22,007 bases of DNA, taken from positions 1 through 22,007 of the forward strand of contig CAJMQQ010000047.1 of NCBI GenBank assembly GCA_905215625.1, in the 5' to 3' direction. This stretch comes from an uncultured bacterium (lineage in GTDB: Bacteria > Bacillota > Clostridia > Lachnospirales > Lachnospiraceae). Below are positions 1-7,976 of this stretch, piece after piece (within the stretch, counting starts at the first letter, position 1; each line of letters starts with the position of its first letter). A program made the position numbers and the translations under genes. Under the pieces are notes generated by a model, which was not told the origin of the DNA, searched no databases, and saw nothing but the letters and a program-made list of their open reading frames with translations.

Positions 1-796
1 CGCAGAGGGACAGGGCGCTATGCCAAGAAAGAAGATCGACGCTCTCGTAGAATTTGCAAAGGGATTTGGCGCAAAGGGTCTGGCGTATCTGGCAATTCAG
101 GAAGACGGCAGCTACAAGTGCTCCTTTGCCAAGTTCATGACAGAAGAGGAATTAAAAGCCCTTGCAGACGCTATGGACGGAAAGCCGGGAGATCTGCTGT
201 TATTTGCCGCAGATAAAGATAAAGTGGTCTTTGACGTATTAGGAAACCTGCGTTTAGAACTGGCAAAACAGCTTGGACTGTTAAAGAAAGATGACTTTAA
301 GTTCCTGTGGGTAACCGAGTTCCCGTTATTAGAGTATTCCGAAGAGGAAGACCGTTATGTGGCAATGCACCATCCATTCACCATGCCAATGGATGAAGAC
401 CTTCCGCTGATTGACACCAATCCAGGTGCAGTCCGCGCAAAGGCATATGATATTGTATTAAATGGTACCGAGATGGGCGGCGGTTCTGTCCGTATCCATC
501 AGGCTGACATTCAGGCAAAGATGTTTGAAGTATTAGGATTTACGCCAGAGAGAGCAAATGAGCAGTTTGGCTTCCTGTTAGAAGCATTCAAATACGGAGT
601 ACCGCCTCATGCTGGTCTGGCATATGGTTTTGACCGTATGATTATGCTGATGGTAGGCGCAGATTCTATTCGTGATGTGATTGCGTTCCCGAAGGTAAAG
701 GATGCCTCCTGTCTGATGACAGAGGCGCCGACGCCAGTGGATCCAAAGCAGTTAGAAGAATTGGGAATCGAAGTTTCCAAGGCAGAGGAAGAATAA
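1..796 (+). CDS. aspS: Aspartate--tRNA ligase, C-terminal part (5' end outside window)
   Basis: This is the 3' part of the class II aspartyl-tRNA synthetase, which charges tRNA-Asp in the cytoplasm. The reading frame is open to the window edge (codons from position 2 read AEGQGAM), so the ATG at 20 is internal. The visible part covers the end of the bacterial GAD insertion domain, then the second half of the catalytic core: WVTEFPLLE, MHHPFTMP, GGGSVRIH and the class II motif 3 region GLAYGFDRMIML with its ATP-binding arginine. The N-terminal anticodon-binding OB fold and motifs 1 and 2 lie upstream, outside the window; bacterial AspRS is usually about 590 residues, so less than half is seen. 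The C-terminal tail is acidic and low-complexity. A hairpin follows 27 bp after the stop. Identification is firm from the motifs. Confidence 0.96.
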   Translation, partial: AEGQGAMPRKKIDALVEFAKGFGAKGLAYLAIQEDGSYKCSFAKFMTEEELKALADAMDGKPGDLLLFAADKDKVVFDVLGNLRLELAKQLGLLKKDDFKFLWVTEFPLLEYSEEEDRYVAMHHPFTMPMDEDLPLIDTNPGAVRAKAYDIVLNGTEMGGGSVRIHQADIQAKMFEVLGFTPERANEQFGFLLEAFKYGVPPHAGLAYGFDRMIMLMVGADSIRDVIAFPKVKDASCLMTEAPTPVDPKQLEELGIEVSKAEEE

Positions 797-823
797 AGAG
801 TGATGTAAGGTAAGCTAATAGGG

Positions 824-847
824 GCTGCCGCACGTTAGTGCGGCAGC
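824..847 (+). terminator. Hairpin between convergent aspS and the Crp-family gene
   Basis: A perfect 10-bp inverted repeat, GCTGCCGCAC and GTGCGGCAGC, is separated by a GTTA loop. It sits between two convergent genes (stops at 796 and 863). The downstream tract on the plus strand is only moderately T-rich (TCTTGTGATTCATTCTT), and on the minus strand there is no T run, so it is a somewhat weak intrinsic terminator for aspS and may also slow transcription from the other side. Confidence 0.7.
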
Positions 848-862
848 TCTTGTGATTCATTC

Positions 863-1555
863 TTACTCATCTTTTTCGTGCATCAGAGAGACCAAAAGCG
901 GTTCATCTTTAATCACAATCATACCGTCTACCTTGTCAATAGCCCCTAACTCCCGGAACTTTTTGAAGAGACGGCTGACCGTAACGGGATGCATTCCCAG
1001 AAATTTGGCTACTTCTACAAAAGAAAAGGTTTTGGGGATTACGGAATTTTCTCCCTGCTTGACCTGGCAGCTTAGCAGCCATTGACAGAACTGGGCAGTC
1101 CGGTTGCCGTCTACCATGGTCTGGAGTTTATCTACCAGTTCCAGATAATTTCGGGTAATGGAACTTAAAATTCCCCTCATAAAGTCTGGGGACTGGGATA
1201 GTAATTCTTGTACATGGCTCCCTGTAATTTTATAATAAATACAGTCTGTTTTAGCAGTAATCCAGCAGGTGTCGGGATGAACCAGATAATTCCAGGACTG
1301 GCTGTCGCTCCATTCATCAGAAAACTGGCGGCTTAACATGGCAGAAAAACCAGCCACCCGTTTTTCACCATAATATAAGTGAATCCGCTCTTCTCCAGAT
1401 TCACTGTAGCTGGTCAGAGCAGAAATACCCGTATCCAGAAAATAGATGGTTTCAGAAACATCATCAAGCAAAGGATTACAGATAAATTCCCCTTTTTTCA
1501 CTTCTTTTCGGACTCCAAAGCGGACGAAATCATCCCGTATGGTATAAGTATTCAT
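863..1555 (-). CDS. Crp/Fnr-family transcriptional regulator
   Basis: A 230-residue protein with an N-terminal cyclic-nucleotide-binding-like beta-roll (about residues 10-120), a long dimerisation helix and a C-terminal winged helix. The recognition region reads VAKFLGMHPVTVSRLFKKF, typical of the HTH_Crp_2 family. There is no N-terminal cysteine cluster of the FNR type, so iron-sulphur oxygen sensing is unlikely; the effector is unknown. I chose the ATG at 1555 because an AGGAGG lies at 1569-1574, 13 nt upstream; an earlier in-frame TTG at 1579 would leave the SD inside the gene. It follows the ABC ATPase gene by 29 bp and is probably the last gene of the transporter operon, which suggests it regulates that transporter or responds to its substrate. 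That link is inference. Confidence 0.88.
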   Translation of the reverse strand: MNTYTIRDDFVRFGVRKEVKKGEFICNPLLDDVSETIYFLDTGISALTSYSESGEERIHLYYGEKRVAGFSAMLSRQFSDEWSDSQSWNYLVHPDTCWITAKTDCIYYKITGSHVQELLSQSPDFMRGILSSITRNYLELVDKLQTMVDGNRTAQFCQWLLSCQVKQGENSVIPKTFSFVEVAKFLGMHPVTVSRLFKKFRELGAIDKVDGMIVIKDEPLLVSLMHEKDE

Positions 1556-1584
1556 TTTAGTCTGTATTCCTCCTGTCAACGAAT

Positions 1585-2163
1585 TTAAGTATTAATGGTA
1601 AGAATCTGATATGCACCCATTAGGGATGCGTCCTCTTCTTCATGGGTAATGAGAATGACGGTTTTTCCGGCGCTTTTTTGTCTGGTATCGGCAATCACCA
1701 GCTGCCTGGTTTCCGCATCCAGTCCCTTAAAGGGTTCGTCCAAAAAAAGTACGTCATAGTCTGCAAGAAGGGCGCGCAGAATTGCGACTCTGCGTTTCAT
1801 TCCGCCGGATAGTTCGCGGACAGGCTGGGAAAAACATCCAGTCAGCCCGACCTGTTTCATGGCGGCAATGATTTCCGTTTTTTTCAATTCCGGAGCAACG
1901 AGACGGATGTTGGAAACTGGACTTAAATTTTTGCACAGGCGGTCTTCTTGAAAGACCGCGCTTATTTTTTTGCCGGAAAGTCCGGAAATAGAACCAGAAT
2001 CCGCCTGCTCCAACCCCATAAGGATTCGGAGAAGAGTAGTTTTCCCTCGGCCTGAAGGCGCCATGACGGCGGTCACCTGTCCTTCAGGGAGGATGGCAGA
2101 AAACTGGTTCAGGACAATATGATCTCCATAAGATTTACAAAGATTTTTTAACACAATATCCAT
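1585..2163 (-). CDS. ABC transporter ATP-binding protein, SsuB/TauB type
   Basis: The cytoplasmic ATPase of an ABC importer. All nucleotide-binding motifs are present: Walker A APSGRGKT (residues 35-42), Q-loop Q72 in AVFQEDRL, signature LSGGM (118-122), Walker B VLFLDEP (138-144) and the H-loop histidine H174 in LITHEEED. At 192 residues it is clearly shorter than SsuB/TauB/NrtD proteins (about 250); the missing part is after the H-loop, so the catalytic core is intact. The ATG at 2163 is preceded by AGAGGA seven nt upstream and starts 2 bp after the permease stop, showing translational coupling. Together with the permease and lipoprotein encoded just before it, it makes a complete nitrate/sulfonate/taurine-family importer. 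The substrate cannot be read from the sequence. Confidence 0.9.
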   Translation of the reverse strand: MDIVLKNLCKSYGDHIVLNQFSAILPEGQVTAVMAPSGRGKTTLLRILMGLEQADSGSISGLSGKKISAVFQEDRLCKNLSPVSNIRLVAPELKKTEIIAAMKQVGLTGCFSQPVRELSGGMKRRVAILRALLADYDVLFLDEPFKGLDAETRQLVIADTRQKSAGKTVILITHEEEDASLMGAYQILTINT

Positions 2164-2165
2164 GT

Positions 2166-3014
2166 TTACATCCTCTCCAGACGTTTTACGCCCATATCCA
2201 GAAGTTTTAAAAAGAATTTTTCAAAGGTGAGACTGACAATGACAATTACCAGCGTCCAGGCAAATAAATCAGGGGTGTTTAAGAAAATCTTGGCATTGTA
2301 AAGACTTTCTCCAATAGAGCCATCAGGAATGCCAATGACTTCTGCCGCAATACCGGATTTCCAGCACAGTCCCAGGCCAATGGTGCAGGCGGACTGAAAG
2401 AAAGGAAGCACCTGGGATACATAAATATAGCGGATAGTTCTTCCAGGCGGCAGGGCGAAGACCTGTGCCATTTCTAAAAGTTCCTGGCTGGTGCTTAAAA
2501 TTCCATCCAATACATTGGTGTAAATCACTGGAAAAACCATTAAAAAGGAAATAAACACCGATAAATTTTTAGATGGAATCCAAATCAGGGCCAGAATAAT
2601 AAAAGATGCTACAGGAATTGCTTTTATGGTAAGAATAAAAGGAGATAGCAGCTCTTTGACCAGATGAAAACGGGCGGACAGGGAGGCTAGCAGGACCCCC
2701 ATAAAAGCAGCTGATAAAAATCCAATAGAAATTCGGGAAAGGGAAAAACCGATGGCCTCCCAGAAGGGAAGCGTCCTGACTAAAGATGTGAGGCGTACCA
2801 GGACGGAAATGGGAGAAACCAAAAGAATTTCCTGCCCAAGAGCCTGGCTTGCAAACTGCCAGACCGTTAGCCAGAAAAGGGCAGCCCACAGGCGGAGTCT
2901 GGGGCGGGAAGACGTCTCAGAGTTCTTCTGGGATGCCTGGTCTGGCTTAGGAAAAACAGGGGAAGAAACGCCTTCCCCTGTCTGCCTGGATTTATGGAAG
3001 ATAGTAAAATTCAT
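2166..3014 (-). CDS. ABC transporter permease, SsuC/TauC type
   Basis: A 282-residue integral membrane protein of the BPD_transp_1 family. It has a first hydrophobic segment after a polar, lysine/serine-rich N-terminus of about 45 residues, then several further membrane helices. The conserved cytoplasmic EAA-type loop that contacts the ATPase is visible as LEMAQVFALPPGRTIRYIYV. The ATG at 3014 is chosen because GGTGGAG lies about 12 nt upstream; an in-frame GTG at 3032 has no SD. Either way the gene overlaps the 3' end of the lipoprotein gene (23 bp for the ATG), so the two are in one operon and probably coupled. Family assignment is good; the transported compound is unknown. Confidence 0.88.
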   Translation of the reverse strand: MNFTIFHKSRQTGEGVSSPVFPKPDQASQKNSETSSRPRLRLWAALFWLTVWQFASQALGQEILLVSPISVLVRLTSLVRTLPFWEAIGFSLSRISIGFLSAAFMGVLLASLSARFHLVKELLSPFILTIKAIPVASFIILALIWIPSKNLSVFISFLMVFPVIYTNVLDGILSTSQELLEMAQVFALPPGRTIRYIYVSQVLPFFQSACTIGLGLCWKSGIAAEVIGIPDGSIGESLYNAKIFLNTPDLFAWTLVIVIVSLTFEKFFLKLLDMGVKRLERM

Positions 3015-4116
3015 CCGTAGGAAGAGCTCCACCTACAGCGGCTGGATTCTGCTGATATAAAGAATCCAGGTAACCGGAGAGCTTCTCCTTCATCTCTTCT
3101 CCGTCAATATAGGTAATGTTGCATTCCGGAATAGCTTTTACGGCAACAGGAGCAGGAACAATCTCATACTTGCCGACCAGTTCAGCGCCTTCCTCTACGT
3201 TGTTGTTTACGAAATCCACAGATTCCTTATAGCGAGCCATAAAGTCGGCAATTTCTTCCGGATGTTCGCTGACAAATTCTGTACGGGCAACCACAACGCC
3301 GGTAATCATGGCAGATGGAGCCTGGGCGCCTTCCTGAAGTTTATCCCATTCTTCGCTTAAATCTAAAGCGGTGCGGATGGTTTCCACCTTAGACTGTGCG
3401 GTGGTCACGAAAGGCTGAGGCAGCATGGCGATGGCATTTTCGGAAGAAGTAAGGGCTGCAAGACACTCGGTGTGTTCGCTTTTCCACTCGATGGTAACGT
3501 CTTTTTCCGGATCAATACCGTTTTGAGAAAGAACGTAGTTTAAACCGTATTCTGGAGTTGCACCTTTTCCGCTGGCATAAATGGTTTTGCCTCTTAAATC
3601 CTCTACGGAATGAACGGTGTCGCCATTTTCCACAATGTAGAGAACGCCTAAGGTGTTGACTGCAAGGACTTCTACGCCGCCTTTGGTGTTGTTAAACAGG
3701 ACAGAAGCCATATTAGCCGGTACGGCAGCAATATCAGCCTGTCCCTGAACCAGCTTTGGAGTAACTTCGTCAATCGCTGCTGCAATGGTGAAGTTGTAAT
3801 TATAGTCTCCTGCGTTTCCAGCATCAGAATCATCCATAAACTTTACCATACCCATGGCAGTCGGGCCTTTCAGTGCCATAACGTTGATGGCGGTCTCGTC
3901 CCCGTCCGTCTCAGATGCCTGGGAGCTGGTCTCTGCTTCAGATGCAGCAGAAGCTTCTGTGCTTTCCTCAGATGCATCCGTTTCCGTCTGGCTTTCGGTC
4001 TGTGCTGAGGTGGTTTGTGCAGCCGTAGTATCGGAAGTATCGGCAGCGCCGGTACAGCCTGCTAAAAGAGCGGCCGTAAGCGAAACAATACAAGTAAGTG
4101 ACAGTGCCTTTTTCAT
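2992..4116 (-). CDS. ABC transporter substrate-binding lipoprotein, NMT1/SsuA-like
   Basis: A 374-residue periplasmic-binding-protein-like lipoprotein anchored on the outer face of the membrane. The N-terminus MKKALSL is followed by a hydrophobic stretch and the lipobox LLAGC with the lipidated Cys at 21. A linker of about 40 residues rich in Thr, Ser, Glu and Ala follows, then a binding domain beginning near AINVMALKGPTAMG and containing QADIAAVPANMA and LRGKTIYASGKG. This layout fits the NMT1/SsuA/TauA class that binds small anions, sulfonates or pyrimidine precursors; the ligand is not predictable by eye. The ATG at 4116 has AAAGGAGG about 7 nt upstream; a longer in-frame start at 4143 puts the SD inside the gene. 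First gene of the four-gene operon with permease, ATPase and Crp-family regulator. Confidence 0.87.
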   Translation of the reverse strand: MKKALSLTCIVSLTAALLAGCTGAADTSDTTAAQTTSAQTESQTETDASEESTEASAASEAETSSQASETDGDETAINVMALKGPTAMGMVKFMDDSDAGNAGDYNYNFTIAAAIDEVTPKLVQGQADIAAVPANMASVLFNNTKGGVEVLAVNTLGVLYIVENGDTVHSVEDLRGKTIYASGKGATPEYGLNYVLSQNGIDPEKDVTIEWKSEHTECLAALTSSENAIAMLPQPFVTTAQSKVETIRTALDLSEEWDKLQEGAQAPSAMITGVVVARTEFVSEHPEEIADFMARYKESVDFVNNNVEEGAELVGKYEIVPAPVAVKAIPECNITYIDGEEMKEKLSGYLDSLYQQNPAAVGGALPTDEFYYLP

Positions 4117-4134
4117 AAGTATCCTCCTTTTCTT

Positions 4135-4170
4135 AACGCGCATCAGTGGGAGCTGATGTCTGAATGCGTT
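4135..4170 (-). promoter_or_regulatory. Inverted repeat in the 5' leader of the transporter operon
   Basis: On the plus strand AACGC (4135-4139) and GCGTT (4166-4170) flank CATCAG (4141-4146) and CTGATG (4153-4158). A second pairing is possible between CGCATCAG (4139-4146) and CTGAATGCG (4160-4168) with one bulged base, so two mutually exclusive hairpins can form. It lies just downstream of the predicted -10 box and upstream of the SD. It could be an operator (the Crp-family regulator is a candidate) or an RNA leader structure. It is not a terminator because no T run follows. Confidence 0.45.
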
Positions 4171-4177
4171 AGAATCT

Positions 4178-4207
4178 ATTTTACACGGTTAGTAATAACT
4201 AAGTCAA
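4178..4207 (-). promoter_or_regulatory. Predicted sigma-A promoter of the SsuA-like transporter operon
   Basis: On the minus strand TTGACT (4207-4202) and TAAAAT (4183-4178) are separated by 18 bp. The -35 box overlaps the last codons and stop (TTGACTTAG) of the upstream AraC response regulator gene. The expected start point near 4171 lies at the edge of an inverted repeat (4135-4170). This makes the transporter operon separable from the kinase/regulator genes upstream. Confidence 0.6.
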
Positions 4208-5800
4208 TAGGAAATTGAGGCGGTATTCGTTGGGAGTCATGCCAGTGACCTTTTTAAACTGTCGGGAAAAATATTTTTCGTCTTCGTACCCTACTTCGTG
4301 AGCAATCTGCCGGATTTTAATAGAAGGGTCTTCTAATAATCGTTTTGCATGGTTAATTCTTAAATCATTGAGATAAGTAACCATACTGATATGAAAGGTG
4401 TTTTTAAATTTCCGGCAAAGGTATTCTTTGTTTACAAAAAACATCTGAGCACAGGCAAATTGACTGAAAGGCTGATTATAATTCAGCTCCAGATAATGTG
4501 CTACCTGATAAATCATATCGGATTCCGGCGAATGAAAATCTTTCAGTTCCTGATATAGGAAAAATATATCCATATGAATCCGGTGCTTGAACTTACTGAA
4601 AGAGAAAGAAAATCCGGAATCACAAACATCAGCATAACAGCAAAGGCGGTAGGAGGCCTGATGGTAAAATCCCTGATGACGTTTTTCAAACATATGTGCC
4701 CAATTGGTAAAAAGCTGTTTTTCTTCTTCAATTACCTGCAGCACATTTTCTAGCTGCGGATGGGGAGTACCCAGGCGGTAATTCAGCCAATTGTCGATTT
4801 TTTGATCAACCAATTCTTCGTTGCCAGTCAGAAGAGCAGAAAGCAGCCAGCGATCTTTTTCTTCGGATGAAGGCAAAAGAGGGTGGTGTTCGAGAGAATT
4901 TGAAGAAAAACCATCAATCCGGCATAAGACAGGTGTCAGGGAGACAGAATCCAGACATCCATATGCTTTTTTTGACTGGGCAAGAGTTTCCTTCAGATTA
5001 TTCGGGAACGAGCCGGATAGAGAAAGTCCCATGGAAACTGGAAAGGAAAATTGGGCATTCCATGCAGTCAGGTGCTGCTCTAATTGATTTAAAATTTCAG
5101 AAGCCGGATTGGACAGGAAGAACAAAATTTCCTGAGAATGACCAGAAGGCAAAAGAAAACCGGCCTTGGTATCTTCGCCAAAAGCTTCAAGCATATCACG
5201 AAAATCAGAAAGCTCATCCTGATTGGGGGCAAAAGGTTTCAGGAGACAGCAGGCAAATCCGTAGCTGGGCTGGCTCCCAAGTTCCGGACAAAGCTGAATC
5301 AGTTCCCGATAAGTTTGCTCCGGCTGTTCCCCAGCCAATAGCTTAGAAAGCAGATTTTCTTTGCACATGGCAGTCATCGAGTGAATCTTGTCTGCATGTG
5401 ATTGGACAGCGGAGCGTAAAGATTCCTCTTCGATCCAGGAGCAGACCGCCTTCTTTACTGCGGCGATCAACTGATTTTGCTCCAGGGGTTTTAATAGATA
5501 ATCTATGCCGCCGTTTTGCAGAGAACCCCTGACATATTCAAAATTATTATATCCGGAGATGACAACTACTTTCGTATGGAAAGGCGCATGGTTGACGTAT
5601 TCCATCAAGTCAATACCAGATAAATCCTGCATAACAATATCAGTAATCAGAATCTCCGGCTGTTCCTGTTCCATAATCCGGATGGCATCTTGAGGGTTGG
5701 AGGCCTCTAAAATCTGTGTGATTCCCAGTTCATTCCAGGGGACCAGCAGCTTCACAGCAGTAATTACATGAGCTTCATCATCAACAATCATTACCTTCAT
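4199..5800 (-). CDS. Two-component response regulator, YesN-like (REC + AraC HTH)
   Basis: A 533-residue response regulator. The N-terminal receiver domain (about residues 1-120) has the acidic pair D7/D8, phospho-acceptor D54 in ILITDIVMQDLSG, S82 and K104 in YLLKPLEQ. A long middle region (about 125-420) has no recognisable motif. The C-terminus (about 430-530) is an AraC-type double helix-turn-helix with IKIRQIAHEVGYEDEKYFSR and KVTGMTPNEYR. The ATG at 5800 has GGAGA about 7 nt upstream and lies 2 bp from the stop of the YesM-like kinase, so the two are co-translated and form a cognate pair. In B. subtilis and many Clostridia such pairs activate genes for plant cell-wall oligosaccharides. 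The divergent sugar-binding lipoprotein and pectin genes are the likely targets (inference). Confidence 0.93.
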   Translation of the reverse strand: MKVMIVDDEAHVITAVKLLVPWNELGITQILEASNPQDAIRIMEQEQPEILITDIVMQDLSGIDLMEYVNHAPFHTKVVVISGYNNFEYVRGSLQNGGIDYLLKPLEQNQLIAAVKKAVCSWIEEESLRSAVQSHADKIHSMTAMCKENLLSKLLAGEQPEQTYRELIQLCPELGSQPSYGFACCLLKPFAPNQDELSDFRDMLEAFGEDTKAGFLLPSGHSQEILFFLSNPASEILNQLEQHLTAWNAQFSFPVSMGLSLSGSFPNNLKETLAQSKKAYGCLDSVSLTPVLCRIDGFSSNSLEHHPLLPSSEEKDRWLLSALLTGNEELVDQKIDNWLNYRLGTPHPQLENVLQVIEEEKQLFTNWAHMFEKRHQGFYHQASYRLCCYADVCDSGFSFSFSKFKHRIHMDIFFLYQELKDFHSPESDMIYQVAHYLELNYNQPFSQFACAQMFFVNKEYLCRKFKNTFHISMVTYLNDLRINHAKRLLEDPSIKIRQIAHEVGYEDEKYFSRQFKKVTGMTPNEYRLNFLLT

Positions 5801-5802
5801 TT

Positions 5803-7746
5803 TTAAATCTCCTTGCTGGCGGTATTTTCTTCTAACATATCGTAATCGATTTGGATATGGACAGTAGTGCCGCAGGTGTTATTGCTTTCATAATACATGG
5901 TACACTGGTTTTTAAAATACAGTAAAAGGCGCTGATATACGTTATAAATACCAATACTGTTGGAAACAAAACGCTGTTCCTTTGCTTTTTCAATAGGCTG
6001 ATATTCTTCTGAATCTGCAGAAAACAGATTCAGTGAGGAAACAAATCCTTTTACATCTGAATTGGACATACTGCTTCGAACCTGCTCCAGGGACTCGTTA
6101 ATTTTGGAAAGTTTTTCAAAAGACATTCCGATTCCATTATCTTCTACGAAAATGTGGAGATAGCGTTCCTGGCGAAAGGCGCGTATTATGAGTAGCCCGT
6201 TTTCTGTTTTCAGTAAATTGCCATGGCGGATAGAATTTTCTACCAGGGGCTGCAGCGTCATTTTTGGAATCAGAAGGGATTTGACCTCGTCAGGTATCTC
6301 AAAAGAGGAGGTCATATTGCTGGGAAAACGCATTTTTTGCAGCTGCAGATATACGTCAATGTAATGCAGGGCATCCGTAATGGGAACCAGACTTTGCCTG
6401 GTATCCATGGAATAGTGCATCATCTGTCCAAGGGAAGTAATGGACTGGTATAAAGGCAGATTGCCGCCTTCCAGTGCATTAGTAGCTAGACATTGAAGCG
6501 TATTGTGGATAAAATGCGGGTTAATCTGGGCTTGCAGGGCTTTTAATTCACTGGTCCGGTTGGCAAGTTCCAACTGATATTGATGAATGGTAAAATGTCG
6601 GATAGAGTGAATCATTTTCCGGATGGCAATCAGCATACGCCCGATTTCATCATTCTGGGTATAGGTGATAAAAGAGGACATTTTTGCATTTAAATCACCC
6701 TGGCTTACCGCTTCGGCATAGGCAGTAGCCTGCTTTAATGGTTGGGTAAGGTGAATGGCAGTAATAAAAATAAGTAAAAGTTCTGCCGCAGTTACCGTAA
6801 TAAAGGAATAGAACATTAAGTTAAAAAAGTGATTGGCTTTTGCATAGACAAAATCCCTTGGGGAAATTTTTATCAGATACCAGTCAAATGGTTCTAAAGG
6901 GATTCTGCTGCAGATGATTAGATTGTCCTTCTGGGTTTCTACTAAATGGGCTTTTTCATAGTCTAAATCAGAGGACAGGATATCCAATAAAATCGCGGAT
7001 TTTGTTTTGGTTGCAATTTCTGCTGGATTGCTGCTGTAAATATAATTGCCGTCTCCATCCAGAATACATAACGATTCCTCTTCTTTAAACAAAGGACGGC
7101 ACATATCTTCCAGTACAGAAACTGGAATATCAATCGAAAGCTCACCTAATGCGTTTGTAGCAGAAGGAATCTGGTAAATAGGCATATGTATGGTAAAGAC
7201 CAGGTTGAATTTCCGGTTTGCAAGATTAAGAAAGTTATAGTCGGACTGCATATGAGTTGGACTTACATAGGTGTGATAAGGCTCGCAGGGAAAGGTTCGT
7301 TCCGCATTCAAATAAATGTGATCCTTCTCATAGCGCTGCATATCCTGCTGGAGAAGCAGGGATTTTTTTAGATGAAAGGCAGAAAGGTGAATTTGAGAGG
7401 ACTCTGGAAGGCTGGAAAAGAGCATTTGCATAAAATCAAAAATTCGGGATTCGGTCTGCAGAAGCTGATAATCAGAAAGGTGATCTTCCTCTCCAGATAA
7501 AATATCCATAACTTCCGAATTGAAATATAAGCCTCTGGCGGTGTAGTCTGCCAGGCGGAGATAGTCAGAAATATTATTTCCGGAGGATGTCAAAGTATCT
7601 GTAGACTGAGAAACAAATTCTTCGTCCAGAGAGGTTCGGATATATTCATAGGAAAAAAACCAATAGAAAGCAAATGGGATCATAATGCAGAAAGACAGCA
7701 AAATCAGTACCTTAATACGAATGCTGATAAATGGTTTAGTATTCAT
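5803..7746 (-). CDS. Two-component sensor histidine kinase, YesM-like
   Basis: A 647-residue membrane kinase. Membrane helix 1 is at about 8-31, a large extracellular sensor region at about 35-305, helix 2 at about 308-332, then a HAMP linker. The kinase core is of the LytS/YesM class (His_kinase, PF06580): QINPHFIHNTLQ with phospho-acceptor H411, the N box LVENSIRHG with N504, G1 box DNGIGM (536-541) and a late glycine motif SNSIGIYNVYQRL near 596. A stretch of about 50 residues between the two glycine motifs is longer than usual. The ATG at 7746 has a GGGGGGA SD at 7751-7757. It is divergent from the sugar-binding lipoprotein gene. The sensor domain may bind a carbohydrate directly or contact a sugar-loaded binding protein; which is not visible. 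Confidence 0.93.
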   Translation of the reverse strand: MNTKPFISIRIKVLILLSFCIMIPFAFYWFFSYEYIRTSLDEEFVSQSTDTLTSSGNNISDYLRLADYTARGLYFNSEVMDILSGEEDHLSDYQLLQTESRIFDFMQMLFSSLPESSQIHLSAFHLKKSLLLQQDMQRYEKDHIYLNAERTFPCEPYHTYVSPTHMQSDYNFLNLANRKFNLVFTIHMPIYQIPSATNALGELSIDIPVSVLEDMCRPLFKEEESLCILDGDGNYIYSSNPAEIATKTKSAILLDILSSDLDYEKAHLVETQKDNLIICSRIPLEPFDWYLIKISPRDFVYAKANHFFNLMFYSFITVTAAELLLIFITAIHLTQPLKQATAYAEAVSQGDLNAKMSSFITYTQNDEIGRMLIAIRKMIHSIRHFTIHQYQLELANRTSELKALQAQINPHFIHNTLQCLATNALEGGNLPLYQSITSLGQMMHYSMDTRQSLVPITDALHYIDVYLQLQKMRFPSNMTSSFEIPDEVKSLLIPKMTLQPLVENSIRHGNLLKTENGLLIIRAFRQERYLHIFVEDNGIGMSFEKLSKINESLEQVRSSMSNSDVKGFVSSLNLFSADSEEYQPIEKAKEQRFVSNSIGIYNVYQRLLLYFKNQCTMYYESNNTCGTTVHIQIDYDMLEENTASKEI

Positions 7747-7779
7747 AAAATCCCCCCGGAAACAACCTAATATGGCATT

Positions 7780-7807
7780 AGTATACTACAAAAATGTGAA
7801 AAGTCAA
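7780..7807 (-). promoter_or_regulatory. Predicted promoter of the YesM/YesN-like operon
   Basis: Minus-strand boxes TTGACT (7807-7802) and TATACT (7785-7780) are 16 bp apart, a near-consensus sigma-A promoter. The expected start point is about 25 bp upstream of the kinase ATG, just ahead of its GGGGGGA ribosome binding site. Confidence 0.6.
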
Positions 7808-7821
7808 AATAGTCCTCCTAA

Positions 7822-7884
7822 CAAATCAAAAACGTGAGTGTAATAAAAGAATGGCTTACGGTACAATGAATTCATCAAATCAAA
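7822..7884. repeat. 9-bp direct repeat CAAATCAAA in the divergent regulatory region
   Basis: CAAATCAAA occurs at 7822-7830 and again at 7876-7884, same orientation, with start points 54 bp apart (about five helical turns). AraC-type regulators often bind direct repeats, so this is a candidate site for the adjacent YesN-like regulator. Two short A-rich copies could also occur by chance. Confidence 0.4.
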
Positions 7885-7918
7885 GAGACATTGTAAAGGA
7901 CAGAAAGGAAAATAGGGA

Positions 7919-7947
7919 TTGGATGGGGACAAGCCCCATGGTATGAT
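7919..7947 (+). promoter_or_regulatory. Predicted promoter of the first sugar-binding lipoprotein gene
   Basis: TTGGAT (7919-7924) and TATGAT (7942-7947) are separated by 17 bp. The spacer contains a 6-bp inverted repeat, ATGGGG (7923-7928) and CCCCAT (7934-7939), positioned like an operator. The predicted start is about 23 bp before the ATG at 7977. An alternative -10, TACAAT at 7862-7867, has a poor -35 and would need an activator. Confidence 0.45.
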
Positions 7948-7976
7948 AAAATAACTAAATACCAGGAGGTTTGGAC

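Noticed and set aside
852..1588. Short plus-strand frames over the Crp-family gene
   Set aside because: Antisense shadows of a protein with a clear Crp fold and HTH; no SD.
1585..2163. The short ATPase gene as a truncated pseudogene
   Set aside because: All nucleotide-binding motifs are intact and the frame is flanked by coupled genes with good SDs. Only the C-terminal extension is missing.
4867..5346. 159-codon open frame on the plus strand inside the AraC response regulator gene
   Set aside because: It is fully antisense to a well-supported gene, has no convincing SD and an unnatural composition (many Q, K, W, P). It is a shadow frame.
7862..7867. TACAAT as the main -10 of the first lipoprotein gene
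   Set aside because: The matching -35 (TGTAAT) is poor; the TTGGAT-17-TATGAT pair closer to the gene is better placed. An activated promoter here cannot be excluded.
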